Source: Rhizobiaceae bacterium
Lineage (GTDB): Bacteria > Pseudomonadota > Alphaproteobacteria > Rhizobiales > Rhizobiaceae
Assembly: GCA_014238155.1 (NCBI GenBank)
Contig: JABABQ010000056.1
Coordinates: 1 to 64,000, forward strand
Length of the DNA stretch: 64,000 nucleotides
Direction of reading: 5' to 3'
The translations under genes were made by a program, and so were the position numbers. The notes below the pieces were generated by a model. That model had not been told where the DNA came from, did no database searches, and saw only the letters and a list, made by a program, of their open reading frames with translations. Below are positions 51,801 through 60,218 of the stretch, one piece after another (the stretch's first letter is position 1; every line of letters begins with the position of its first letter).

Positions 51801-52667
51801 GTTTACGACGTATCTGCCAGTGCCGGTCCCGCCGCATTGATCGCCGCAGCATCGTCAGGCGATCCCAAGGCACTGTTTCAGTTGGGCATGCGCTATTCTG
51901 ATGGTGACAACGTTAAACGAAACATGACCGAATCGGCAAAGTGGTTCAAACGCTCTGCTGATGCGGGATTCGCTCCGGCGCAATATTCTCTGGGAAGCCT
52001 GTATGAAAAAGGTATTGGTGTAGAACGCGATATTGCGACTGCTACCAATTGGTATGAAAAAGCAGCGTTACAGGGCAATGCCCGCGCGATGCACAATCTG
52101 GCAGTTATTTTTGCCATGGGTAACCCACCCACAGTTCAACCGAATATGGATGCCGCCGTAGATTGGTTCAAAAAAGCTGCCCAGTTTGGCATCAAGGACA
52201 GTCAGTTCAATCTCGGCATATTGTACGGTCAGGGCATGGGTGTTCCGCAGAATCTGATCGATTCGTATAAGTGGTTTGCTCTGGCAGCAAAAACCGGCGA
52301 TTCCGATGCCAACAAGAAGCGCGATGAAGTTGCAAATGCAATGGATCCAAACGATCTGGATTACGCGCGCAAGGAAGTGAATAACTGGGCGCCATCAAAA
52401 TTGAAGGAAGCGGTGAATCGGGTGGCTGTGCCGGAAGAGTGGCGCGGACGCGCAGCCAGCGGAAGCTCCACTTCCAGACCTGCTGCCCAAAACATATCAA
52501 TCAAACAGGCGCAAGACCTGTTGAATCAGCGCGGTTTTGAAGTTGGTGAGCCCGATGGCCTGGTTGGTCCAAAGACCAAGCGCGCGATTATGGAATTTCA
52601 AAAAGATGCCGGCATTCCGATTACCGGCACGGTCGACAAAAAACTGTTGCGGGCCCTTGAGCTTTAG
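48849..52667 (+). CDS. podJ: PodJ-like polar localisation protein (coiled coil, TM, Sel1 repeats, peptidoglycan-binding domain)
   Basis: This is a 1272-residue protein. The first 110 residues are rich in Pro, Gln, Tyr and Ala and low in structure. About 130-670 is a long, interrupted coiled coil with a repeated IEARMAELARNLD / LDALGKDVRSAI style. A single membrane helix lies near 830-852 (KPLVLGAAALLLAIVTF). The periplasmic part has Sel1-like repeats (LFQLGMRYSDGDNVKRNMTE, AQYSLGSLYEKGIGVERDIA, AMHNLAVIFAMG, SQFNLGILYGQGMGVPQNLI) and a C-terminal peptidoglycan-binding domain (QAQDLLNQRGFEVGEPDGLV). This is the PodJ architecture of alphaproteobacteria, which marks a cell pole. ATG 48849 is preferred over upstream TTG. 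Confidence 0.85.
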   Translation: MRSAYSGTPGYYPQNASFESRDSGYEPGNDRLSNIRRSIDSIEHRLMGAAAPVAGYGQSAQFASFPAHVAPSYAQLPPPTAPYAAPHMQHPQHFPQPMGQYPVAAPYQYQPAPVHPANNMRAEIAQRQQMLNVHAANSGPPAKVLDRGPQEVSTAANFDVVGRQLEALKKELAGVKSQVAKPIAVQQTVPQPEIDRIAKAIADIQAREDAGDTTIDKLTKELSQLRSAMKGDVRSALQKGLQASGESQVDNLSKRLDALGKDVRSAIRSEMKGSSKDQTSDLVSRFEELSQSIDQISLQSANVVAPRVDNLAAQLDALRMTIDDLPQTLSISRIEDRLGELAGKLNELNEVTASDSNSNSANVTADEFVSLEKRLDEIARALVAVSNTGRTAPEMDMSAIERIEARMAELARNLDNVTEPGDDPNLDKLAVRIEGLTERLASFEKYAESGDLGGASAMFAAPDTGVIEDQLRALNSRIDEVASQPGTGSLEEQIQQLSQRVEEASNVHSTSAQMSSLEAQIGQILQQMDGIDGAGDFDFSPVEARLGQIEHQLQSNQNFSLEAAQQAAQHAVSMMGPQSEAGSVIEALAHDLKSLQLLAEGNAVQSSQSVQEVHQTLQQVVERLGIIEGALESEPVRQATMVSAETLAMPSTATLQDPISFDDGPQLQDTGPDGLVDAAIADENLGVVHQAALDVGLVDPQQNETVQTNPAGANFTAPSAPENLPLEPGSSAPSIDEIVQQASAQLNQAHSDLAVESDSSDGELNIEDDRSTGDLRPDAVAAARRALQATTAEMAAVRDESDVSSEKSKSKLGKLGLHNSFSSFDSSKLRKPLVLGAAALLLAIVTFKGIGLFTGTKNQPMAKLDVPAVEMSTKTIGKTTQEAVDVAAVPDKASTEKTVRTIGELAEAGSEATKAPTIMAGKTAQDSTVINESSALPAQPASVPVADAETAVENSVVTPATDPAVETEEPVVSAKIEEPVAPKSVYDVSASAGPAALIAAASSGDPKALFQLGMRYSDGDNVKRNMTESAKWFKRSADAGFAPAQYSLGSLYEKGIGVERDIATATNWYEKAALQGNARAMHNLAVIFAMGNPPTVQPNMDAAVDWFKKAAQFGIKDSQFNLGILYGQGMGVPQNLIDSYKWFALAAKTGDSDANKKRDEVANAMDPNDLDYARKEVNNWAPSKLKEAVNRVAVPEEWRGRAASGSSTSRPAAQNISIKQAQDLLNQRGFEVGEPDGLVGPKTKRAIMEFQKDAGIPITGTVDKKLLRALEL

Positions 52668-52896
52668 CAAGCTTGAATTTCCAGAAACAGGGTCGGGACG
52701 GTTCCGACAAATTATCTGCTGCGCACTGGTCCCACACAATCGTGGATCTGGATTAAGAAATCCGGCATTTAGGTTGTGAAAGCATTTGACTTCAAGTCGA
52801 TGAGGGCGCAATACGCGGCCACCGAAAACTCTTTGTTGTTCACGCCAGTGTTTTCCGGTTCTTTTGCATCAAGCCGACCGCTGGGATGATTACGAA

Positions 52897-53820
52897 GTGA
52901 ATATCTACCTGCCAATTGCCGAAATGTCGGTGAATGTATTTGTGCTGTTTGGCATGGGTGCCGGGGTAGGTTTTTTGTCGGGCATGTTCGGCGTAGGCGG
53001 TGGTTTTTTGATGACCCCATTGCTGATTTTCTACAACATTCCTCCAGCGGTCGCCGTTGCAACTGAGGCCAATCAGATCGTCGCTTCTTCTTTTTCGGGC
53101 GCATTGGCGCATTTTCGAAAGGCGACGGTTGATATCAAACTGGGGGTCATGTTGCTGGCCGGCGGTATTGTCGGATCGGCGTTTGGTGTTGCTATATTCT
53201 CTTCCTTGCGACAGGCGGGACAGCTCGATCTGATTATCTCGATCCTTTACGTGGTCTTTCTGGGCACGATTGGTTCACTGATGCTGGTTGAAAGCCTGAA
53301 CGCCATTCGCAAAAACCGTAACCCGGATGCCCCGCCCCCCGAAGTGCCCCCACAGCAGTCCTGGATTGCCAGCCTGCCGTTTAAAATGAGATTTGAACGC
53401 TCACAACTTTATCTGAGTGTTATCCCGGTTTTGGTGCTCGGCATGTTGGTCGGCATTCTGGCGTCGATCATGGGTGTTGGCGGTGGATTCATCATGGTTC
53501 CGGCAATGATTTATCTGTTGCGCGTACCGACCAATGTGGTGATTGGAACCTCGCTGTTTCAAATCATGTTTGTGACCATGTTCACGACGATCGCTCAATC
53601 GGCTACCAACCAGACGGTCGATATTGTTCTGGCGCTGATCCTCATGGTGGGTGGCGTTATCGGAGCCCAGTTTGGAGCGCGGGCCGGACAAAAATTGCGC
53701 GGTGAACAATTGCGCGCGCTTCTCGCTTTGATCGTGCTGGCTGTGTGTATACGGCTTGGCTGGGATTTGGTCAGCATGCCCGCGGAACTGTTCTCCATCG
53801 CTGCAGGAGTCGGTCACTGA
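52897..53820 (+). CDS. TauE/SafE-family sulfite/organosulfur exporter-like membrane protein
   Basis: The 307-residue membrane protein has two TauE/SafE repeat halves with MFGVGGGFLMTPLLIFYNIP near residue 33 and SIMGVGGGFIMVPAMIYLLR near 190, and about eight helices. The family moves sulfite, sulfoacetate and similar anions. GTG at 52897 gives NIYLPIAEMSVNVF, a common start in close relatives; a TTG at 52864 is less likely. Its stop overlaps the TIGR02186 gene by one base (TGATG). Confidence 0.88.
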   Translation: MNIYLPIAEMSVNVFVLFGMGAGVGFLSGMFGVGGGFLMTPLLIFYNIPPAVAVATEANQIVASSFSGALAHFRKATVDIKLGVMLLAGGIVGSAFGVAIFSSLRQAGQLDLIISILYVVFLGTIGSLMLVESLNAIRKNRNPDAPPPEVPPQQSWIASLPFKMRFERSQLYLSVIPVLVLGMLVGILASIMGVGGGFIMVPAMIYLLRVPTNVVIGTSLFQIMFVTMFTTIAQSATNQTVDIVLALILMVGGVIGAQFGARAGQKLRGEQLRALLALIVLAVCIRLGWDLVSMPAELFSIAAGVGH

Positions 53821-54590
53821 TGCGTGTAATTATAGCTCTATTTTCCTTGCTTGCTTTTGCGACGATCACAATCGCTGCAGAGGATGCAGACATTCAGATA
53901 GGCCTGTCGAGTGAGACGATCGAGATCACTTCGAATTTTGACGGAGCCGATCTGGTTATTTTCGGCTCCATTGAAAACGGCGACCGACAATTACTTGAAG
54001 CAAAAGGATACGAAGTCGTCGTCGCCTTGTTTGGGCCGCGCGAAGAAGTGACCGTACGTCGCAAGGAACGCAAGCTTGGTATTTGGATAAATGGTGATGC
54101 CATGCGGTTCAGTGATGTTCCATCATCCTATTCTGTTGCAACGACCAGCTCCCTGTCTGAAATTGCCGACTCGGAAGCGATCAAAATTTTGCAGTTAGGT
54201 CTCGATAACATCAATGTTGTGAAAGAAGAGGGCAATGGGGATGGCAAGGAACTGGTGACTTTCAGAGAATCACTGGCCCGCTTGAAAGTGAGCCAAAGCC
54301 TGTTTCTGGAGCGAATCGGTGGCGTCGAGTTTCTGAGCCCAACTCTGTTTAAGGCGAAGCTGGCACTGCCAGCCAACGTCCCGATCGGCAAGCATACGGC
54401 TCATGCATTCCTATTTCGGGATGGCAAGTTTTTGAACGCAAAATTTGCCGAAATGCAGGTGCGCAAGATTGGCTTTGAACAATATACTTACGAACTGGCA
54501 CATAAAAATGGTTTGCTATACGGAATTATAGCCGTGTTGGTGGCGATCGCTACCGGGTGGCTGGCCAGCGTGGTCTTTGGTAAAGACTAA
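53820..54590 (+). CDS. TIGR02186-family secreted/anchored protein
   Basis: The 256-residue protein has a signal peptide (VIIALFSLLAFATITIAAED) and a C-terminal membrane helix (GLLYGIIAVLVAIATGWLAS), so most of it faces the periplasm. The pattern IEITSNFDGADLVIFGSIEN and LALPANVPIGKHTAHAFLFR fits the TIGR02186 family of alphaproteobacteria, which occurs with TauE/SafE genes. Function is unknown; it probably works as an accessory to the transporter. The start codon overlaps the transporter stop by one base. Confidence 0.82.
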   Translation: MRVIIALFSLLAFATITIAAEDADIQIGLSSETIEITSNFDGADLVIFGSIENGDRQLLEAKGYEVVVALFGPREEVTVRRKERKLGIWINGDAMRFSDVPSSYSVATTSSLSEIADSEAIKILQLGLDNINVVKEEGNGDGKELVTFRESLARLKVSQSLFLERIGGVEFLSPTLFKAKLALPANVPIGKHTAHAFLFRDGKFLNAKFAEMQVRKIGFEQYTYELAHKNGLLYGIIAVLVAIATGWLASVVFGKD

Positions 54591-54631
54591 GGGACTAGTC
54601 CAATGATGACCGCCGTGGAGGAGATCGAACC

Positions 54632-55132
54632 ATGAAGGCAATCTCCCGATACAAAGATCGGTCGGTAAATAAGACGGCACCATCCGACCTTGCCCTGACC
54701 CGTCGCAATGCGTGGATATTGTCGATTGCCGGATATATACCGTTTGTGGTTTTGAGCGGATCGCTCTGGGTTTTGTTGCCGCAGAGCGAATTTTCTTTAT
54801 TGGCTGAGACGTCGCTGCAGACCTATGGGGCAATTATTCTGTCTTTCCTTGGGGGCATCCGCTGGGGATTGGCCTTGCATACGGCAAGCGAAATGTCCGC
54901 TCGGCGAGACATGATCCTGGCCGTTGCGCCATCACTGGTCGGATGGCTCAGTCTCTACCTGGATGCACCCAATGTATTTGCAGTCCAGGCCCTTGCTTTT
55001 GCCGCTGTTGGCGCCTGGGACGCGTTTTCTGGAGAAAAGGGCGCTTTCGGGCTTTGGTTTGTGCGATTGCGTACGGTCCTTACATTTCTCGTGACCGGCG
55101 CTTTGATTGCTGCCTTTTTTGCAACTGTATAA
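54632..55132 (+). CDS. DUF3429 membrane protein
   Basis: The 166-residue inner-membrane protein has about five helices (WILSIAGYIPFVVLSGSLWV, TYGAIILSFLGGIRWGLALH and others) with the conserved GIRWGLAL and YGAIILSFLGG typical of DUF3429. No function is known. It lies 41 bp after the TIGR02186 gene on the same strand and may belong to that operon. A GGAGG precedes the ATG by 10 nt. Confidence 0.8.
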   Translation: MKAISRYKDRSVNKTAPSDLALTRRNAWILSIAGYIPFVVLSGSLWVLLPQSEFSLLAETSLQTYGAIILSFLGGIRWGLALHTASEMSARRDMILAVAPSLVGWLSLYLDAPNVFAVQALAFAAVGAWDAFSGEKGAFGLWFVRLRTVLTFLVTGALIAAFFATV

Positions 55133-55202
55133 GTGCTTGATGTAATCTGACGGGTGCCCTATTTGCTGGTGACCTTTGTTTATGTGCCGGTGAGGCCTTG
55201 TG

Positions 55203-55478
55203 ATGAATAAGATGCTGGTTCGATTTCTGGGCGATACGCCAACGAGAGTTGCGGTAAAGCTCATTGTGTTGTCGGTCATTGTCGGCATCGTCATGAGCGC
55301 TGTCGGCTGGACGCCTCGCACCATATACGAGGGCATAATTCGGTTCTTCCGTGGATTGTGGGATCTTGGCTTCGATGCAATTTACAACTCACTCGAATAT
55401 CTCCTGCTTGGCGCTGCAATTGTCATCCCGGTATTTTTGTTGATCAGATTGTTAAACTTCCGCTCACCGCGCGGCTAG
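55203..55478 (+). CDS. DUF6460 small membrane protein
   Basis: The 91-residue protein has two membrane segments (VKLIVLSVIVGIVMSAVGW and LLGAAIVIPVFLLIRLL) with RFLGDTPTRVAVKLIVLSVI as in the DUF6460 family of Hyphomicrobiales. Function is unknown. The start is one of three close codons (GTG 55200, ATG 55203, ATG 55212); GTGAGG about 7 nt upstream supports 55203. Confidence 0.75.
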   Translation: MNKMLVRFLGDTPTRVAVKLIVLSVIVGIVMSAVGWTPRTIYEGIIRFFRGLWDLGFDAIYNSLEYLLLGAAIVIPVFLLIRLLNFRSPRG

Positions 55479-55513
55479 AGCCGTTCACGTTTAAATGGAA
55501 CTAGGCAAATTCG

Positions 55514-56845
55514 ATGAGGGAAAATTTACGAGCCTTTGAGGTTACTCACCGTTCGGTTATTGCCATCGCCTGGCCGACAACTTTGGCATATCTGTCGACA
55601 CCGCTGCTGGGTCTGATCGACACCGGGGTGGTGGGTCGGTTGGGGGATCCAGCCTTGCTCGGTGGATTGGCCGTTGGTGCCATAATGTTCGACATCATAT
55701 TCACCACCTTCAATTTTCTGCGCTCCAGTACCACCGGGCTGGTTGCCCAGTCGCTGGGGGCAGGGCGCAATGAGGAGCAACGGGTCGTCTTAATCCGTTC
55801 ACTGATGTTATCGGTCGCCATGGGGTTGGTGGTCCTGTTGCTGTCACCGTTTATTTCGACAATGGGGTTGTGGGCCATGGATGTGTCGGAGGCTGTGGAA
55901 AATGCCACGCTCTCCTATTTCACCATCCGCGTCCTGGCAGCACCGCTCACCTTGATCAACTATTCAGTACTAGGGTGGATGTTGGGCCTGGGACAAGCGC
56001 GCCTGGGTCTGGCGCTGCAATTCGTCCTCAACGGCAGCAATATAGTGCTTTCAATCTGGCTCGGCCTGGTTTGGGAATGGGGCATTGAAGGCGTCGCGTG
56101 GGCAACTGTCATCGCAGAGGCGCTGGCGGCTTGCGTAGGCCTGACAATCGCATGGTATCGATTATCCGGCCTTGGCAGAATAAGCTGGCCGACTGTCTTC
56201 GGCAAAACGGCCTTGTTGCGGTTGTTTGGGGTAAATCGGGACATCATGATCCGGTCATTCTGCCTGCTATTCGCCTTTGCATTTTTCACAGCTCAAGGCG
56301 CCAATTACGGTGAAGTAACCCTTGCTGCGAATGCGGTGTTGATGAACTTCTTTTTGATTTCCGGATACTTTCTCGATGGTTTTGCAACCGCAGCAGAGCA
56401 GCTGGCAGGCAAGGCGGTGGGTGCCAGATACCGCCCGGCGTTTAACTCGGCAGTGCGCCTGACGCTGATATGGGGATATTTGTTGTCGATGATGGCCAGC
56501 TTGGTATTCTGGATTGCCGGGCCTTGGTTGATTGACCTGCTGACCACCAATGAAGCGATTCGACAAGTGGCACGCGACTATCTGATTTGGGCGGCGCTGA
56601 CAGCGCTTGTTGGCGTGATGGCGTTTCAAATGGACGGCGTTTATATTGGCGCAACCTGGTCTGCCGACATGCGCAATATGATGTTGTTATCGTTGCTGGC
56701 ATTTCTGCTGACCTGGTGGATTGCCACTCCTATCCTTCAAAATCACGGTCTTTGGCTGGCGCTTGAAGTGTTTTTGGGCATTCGCGGGATCAGTCTGTAT
56801 ATGCGACTGCCGCGAAAAGCAGATGAAACTTTCAGCTTGGTTTGA
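55514..56845 (+). CDS. MATE-family efflux transporter (DinF-like)
   Basis: The 443-residue membrane protein has 12 predicted helices with MATE motifs: IAWPTTLAYLSTPLLGLIDT, VGRLGDPALLGGLAVGAIMF and FFLISGYFLDGFATAAEQLA, resembling the DinF branch. Substrates are cationic drugs or metabolites in cation antiport, unknown here. Its 3' end overlaps the 3' end of convergent pyrD by 14 bp. Confidence 0.9.
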   Translation: MRENLRAFEVTHRSVIAIAWPTTLAYLSTPLLGLIDTGVVGRLGDPALLGGLAVGAIMFDIIFTTFNFLRSSTTGLVAQSLGAGRNEEQRVVLIRSLMLSVAMGLVVLLLSPFISTMGLWAMDVSEAVENATLSYFTIRVLAAPLTLINYSVLGWMLGLGQARLGLALQFVLNGSNIVLSIWLGLVWEWGIEGVAWATVIAEALAACVGLTIAWYRLSGLGRISWPTVFGKTALLRLFGVNRDIMIRSFCLLFAFAFFTAQGANYGEVTLAANAVLMNFFLISGYFLDGFATAAEQLAGKAVGARYRPAFNSAVRLTLIWGYLLSMMASLVFWIAGPWLIDLLTTNEAIRQVARDYLIWAALTALVGVMAFQMDGVYIGATWSADMRNMMLLSLLAFLLTWWIATPILQNHGLWLALEVFLGIRGISLYMRLPRKADETFSLV

Positions 56846-57923
56846 TCTTTGCCCAATCCTGAGCTGAACGGCCAACGACCTGAGAAATACTGGTCAATTT
56901 TTCAGCGTCACAACGTTTGCGCAATCCATTGAGGATCGCGCCAGGAAGTTCAGGGCCCTGATAGATCAGACCGGAATAGAGTTGGATGAGGCTGGCGCCG
57001 GCTTCGATCTTGGCGAATGCTGTGTCTGCGTTATGGATCCCACCAACACCGATCAAAGGAAAGTCTGAAGGTAAACGAAGACGCATTTTCGCAAGCACTA
57101 CCGTGGAACGCTCAAATAGAGGCTTTCCAGATAGTCCACCAACTTCGTCGCGGTTGACCGATGTCAGTCCATCGCGCGCCAGTGTCGTATTGGATACAAT
57201 CAATGCCTCGGCGTCAGATTTTGTGAGTGCTTCGGCAATATCATCAAGCTCGGGATCTTCCAGATCTGGAGCGATCTTCAAAAACAGCGGAATGGACCGC
57301 CCCTGCTTTGCCGCTTCGATCTTGCGGGCCTCTCCAACCTGCTGCAACAAATCTGACAACTGGTCAGCCTTCTGGAGCGCTCGCAGTCCGGGGGTGTTGG
57401 GTGATGAAATATTGACCGTGAAATAGGTCGCCAGATCTGCAAATTTGTGAATCCCCGATACATAATCGGCGGCAAAATCTGTACTGGTTTTATTCGCGCC
57501 AAGATTGATGCCGACAATGCCTGATTTATCGGTGCGTGACAGCAAATTCGCCCGCGCCTGCTCGTGACCTTTGCTGTTGAAGCCAAGCCGGTTGATCACG
57601 CCCTGATCGGACTGCAGACGAAATATCCGCGGCTTTGGATTGCCCGGTTGGGGGCGCGGTGTGACCGTGCCAATTTCGGCATGACCGAAACCCATTTTCA
57701 ACAGAGCGTTGGGAACTTCCCCGTTTTTGTCGTAGCCAGCTGCCATGCCCAGGGGGTTCGGGAACTCAAGTCCGGCAATCGATACGGCCAGACGTGGATC
57801 GGGATTGGCAGCAATACGGGGATGTAGACCCAGTTGCAATGCCATAATTGACAAGCCGTGAGCGGTTTCCGCATCAAGGGAAAACAAGGCAGGTTTGCCA
57901 AAAAATGTGTACAATCTGCTCAC
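56832..57923 (-). CDS. pyrD: Dihydroorotate dehydrogenase (quinone), class 2
   Basis: This 363-residue FMN enzyme on the inner membrane oxidises dihydroorotate to orotate with quinone, the fourth step of UMP synthesis. Class 2 features are the N-terminal membrane-association helices (SLDAETAHGLSIMALQLGL), GMAAGYDKNGE, VINRLGFNSKGHEQ, the catalytic Ser in NISSPNTPGLRALQ and the FMN-binding VGGIHNADTAFAKIEAGASL. It overlaps the DUF952 gene start by 4 nt upstream and the MATE gene tail-to-tail by 14 bp. Confidence 0.97.
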   Translation of the reverse strand: MSRLYTFFGKPALFSLDAETAHGLSIMALQLGLHPRIAANPDPRLAVSIAGLEFPNPLGMAAGYDKNGEVPNALLKMGFGHAEIGTVTPRPQPGNPKPRIFRLQSDQGVINRLGFNSKGHEQARANLLSRTDKSGIVGINLGANKTSTDFAADYVSGIHKFADLATYFTVNISSPNTPGLRALQKADQLSDLLQQVGEARKIEAAKQGRSIPLFLKIAPDLEDPELDDIAEALTKSDAEALIVSNTTLARDGLTSVNRDEVGGLSGKPLFERSTVVLAKMRLRLPSDFPLIGVGGIHNADTAFAKIEAGASLIQLYSGLIYQGPELPGAILNGLRKRCDAEKLTSISQVVGRSAQDWAKIKPS

Positions 57924-58273
57924 GCGGGATCCAGCGGAATCAGGTGCAAACCGTGGTCAGAAAGCGGCATGGGTCTGGTCCAAACCACGCTGTTTATGGG
58001 CAAGCTGGAATAGAGATGCGGAAACAGGTCTCCACCCCGAGACACTTCCCACTTCAAATCATTTCCCAATATCCCGATATTTACTGCGACCAGCAACAGG
58101 TCGGCCTGATTGGCAAAATGTTTTGCTGCGGTATCGGCAACCTGCTCGGCAGAGGAAAAATGGATAAATCCGTCTTGAAGATCGATTGGTGCACCTTCAT
58201 AAATGCCGTTGGCCAGGGCCTTATCCCAGTCAGCTATTGGGGTGATTTTATAGATCAGCTGAACGGTACCCAT
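57920..58273 (-). CDS. DUF952 family protein
   Basis: The 117-residue cytosolic protein shows the DUF952 pattern: IYKITPIADWDKALANGIYE, DLQDGFIHFSSAEQVADTAA and the end SDHGLHLIPLD. Function is unknown; a fold like ADP-ribosyltransferases has been suggested for the family, which cannot be checked here. Its stop overlaps the pyrD start by 4 nt, an arrangement seen in many alphaproteobacteria. Confidence 0.87.
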   Translation of the reverse strand: MGTVQLIYKITPIADWDKALANGIYEGAPIDLQDGFIHFSSAEQVADTAAKHFANQADLLLVAVNIGILGNDLKWEVSRGGDLFPHLYSSLPINSVVWTRPMPLSDHGLHLIPLDPA

Positions 58274-58382
58274 CGTTGATAATCTCCAGCATCAATAAGA
58301 GTGGTCGTGAACTTCTTTCCGCGCCGTGTTGCCACAATCACGGGTGGTTGAACAGTTGTCGCAATGGTTATTGACGACTTTG

Positions 58383-59204
58383 TCAGCCTGTTGTGGGTTG
58401 CCGCATTATGTCGGGCAATTCAACGGCCTTTCGGGTCTTCAGATCCATCAATAAGGCGGTGACAGCACCGCTATAAAGCGGTCGCCCGGTCGCCATATCA
58501 CTAACCTGGTGTCTGAACGTCAAGGTTTTCGCCCGAATTTCTTCCACCCAGGTTACAACTTCCAGCATGACACCCACTCTGGCTTCATCATGACGACTGG
58601 CCTTCATTTCAACCGCAACAGTGCCTAGATTGGACTGACGCAACCATTGTCGACTAACCCCCAGATGTTGCCACAGGTGAGACGCTGCATCGCTGAACCG
58701 GGCAACGTGATACTGGTCCAGCAATACTCCTTGAGCGTCACATTCCATCGGGGCCACAACGCACCGAAGAGAAACCAGCCCCGATCCATTTCTGATTGTC
58801 GCTTGAGTATCGAAGGGAAGAAGTGGCGCGTGTGGCAGACTGCGTGCTTCACTGTCTGCGGGAATTTGGTTCAGGGCGGGGGCCGCGCCGGCCAGGGCTG
58901 CCGGATAAAGGTCAATCGCGGTTGCAGACAAGTCGCCTGTGTCGCCGTTGATGAGGTGGTGCACCACTTTATTTTCCTGAAAAGTGCGGGCTGAACGAAC
59001 AATCGTATTGGAGCCCATCATTAATTCGCTGTGATAACGCACGTGGCGATCAACCCAGCTTTGCAGATGGGACGTGTTTAAATGAAAGAATATTTGTGCG
59101 GCATCGCCAAATCGTTTCCAGTAAAACTGGATGTTCATGTGGGCGTTCTCGTCGCATTCCCAGGAATTGACGAATGACCGCTGAGTTTCCAGTGCCTCTT
59201 TCAC
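58383..59204 (-). CDS. Acyl-CoA thioesterase-like protein, two hotdog domains
   Basis: The 273-residue protein reads as two fused hotdog folds. The first starts with VNSWECDENAHMNIQFYWKR and holds the DENAHMN active-site type loop. The second has VAPMECDAQGVLLDQYHVARF, and EIRAKTLTFRHQVSDMATG lies in the last sheet. It probably cleaves acyl-CoA thioesters. Its start overlaps the stop of the esterase gene by 4 nt. Confidence 0.75.
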   Translation of the reverse strand: MKEALETQRSFVNSWECDENAHMNIQFYWKRFGDAAQIFFHLNTSHLQSWVDRHVRYHSELMMGSNTIVRSARTFQENKVVHHLINGDTGDLSATAIDLYPAALAGAAPALNQIPADSEARSLPHAPLLPFDTQATIRNGSGLVSLRCVVAPMECDAQGVLLDQYHVARFSDAASHLWQHLGVSRQWLRQSNLGTVAVEMKASRHDEARVGVMLEVVTWVEEIRAKTLTFRHQVSDMATGRPLYSGAVTALLMDLKTRKAVELPDIMRQPTTG

Positions 59205-60172
59205 GTCTCGGCCTTTCTCATCTGAATGAGGAATTCATCAATTCGGGCATTGCTGTCCCTGGCAATCCTGAGTTGGGGGAACCCTTGAAAAACATGGCAT
59301 CCTCCCGGAACGACATCGAGCTGCGCATTGGCATTGCGGGCGTGCCAAAGGGTCGCCATTTGCAACGTGTCATCCAGCAACAGGTCTTTGGTCCCAACCG
59401 AAAACAATGCCGGTGGAAGTCCGCTGAGTTCCGCAAATAGTGGCGAAATGTCAGGATCGCGATAATCTCGGGCATCTTGAATGTAATTGGAGGCAAACAT
59501 CTGCATGTCGCGGGTGGCCAATATCAACTTTTCTGTTCCCCAGTTTCGGGCGCTGGGTGATTGGCCCAGATCATACACCCCGGCGGTCAAAACAGCTGCG
59601 TGAAAGGGGCAGGAACCAATCCGGTTTTGCAGGCGTATGAGGGTCAGTGCTGACAGATGGGCACCTGCACTTTCGCCTCCAATGGCCAAAAAATTCGAGT
59701 TCAGCTCATGGTCGCCATCGAGCAGCCAAAGAGCTGCCTGTTCACAATCGTCAGGTCCGGCCGGATAGGGGTGTTCAGGAGCCAGACGATATTCAACCGA
59801 AACACAGTCAAGCTGGCAATTATTGGCAATTTGCTGCAATCGCCCATCGTGTGCTGCAGCGCTGCCCAACACCCAGCCACCGCCGTGGATGTGCAGATAA
59901 GTCCCCAACGGCTCGGCAGCGCGGGGCTTAAACTGACGCAATTTCAATCCACCGTGAGCTGTGGCGATTTCCAGATTTCTGGCCGTCTTCTCAACAGCTT
60001 CCAGCGGAAACGGTCCTTGTCCCTTCAACCGATTTTGTCGAACCGTGGCGATGGGTATCGACCACATGTCCGGTGCATCTTGTAGCGTGGCCAGCACTTC
60101 CCGATTAAACCGCCGGGTTTCGTCAGAAATACTGGCGTCGAGGAATAGTTCAGGATCGATTGTCAGTGTCAT
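59201..60172 (-). CDS. Alpha/beta hydrolase, HSL-family esterase
   Basis: The 323-residue cytosolic esterase has the oxyanion motif LHIHGGGWVLGSAAAHDG, the nucleophile in FLAIGGESAGAHLSALT (GESAG), the acid near SVGTKDLLLDDTLQMA and the His in GGCHVFQGFPQL. It is related to but not close to the esterase at 19971. It overlaps the thioesterase gene by 4 nt, so ester and thioester cleavage appear linked; the substrate is unknown. Confidence 0.85.
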   Translation of the reverse strand: MTLTIDPELFLDASISDETRRFNREVLATLQDAPDMWSIPIATVRQNRLKGQGPFPLEAVEKTARNLEIATAHGGLKLRQFKPRAAEPLGTYLHIHGGGWVLGSAAAHDGRLQQIANNCQLDCVSVEYRLAPEHPYPAGPDDCEQAALWLLDGDHELNSNFLAIGGESAGAHLSALTLIRLQNRIGSCPFHAAVLTAGVYDLGQSPSARNWGTEKLILATRDMQMFASNYIQDARDYRDPDISPLFAELSGLPPALFSVGTKDLLLDDTLQMATLWHARNANAQLDVVPGGCHVFQGFPQLRIARDSNARIDEFLIQMRKAET

Positions 60173-60218
60173 TGCCGGCGCCTGTTTATGTGCTTGATTA
60201 CGCGTGTCATGGTATTGA

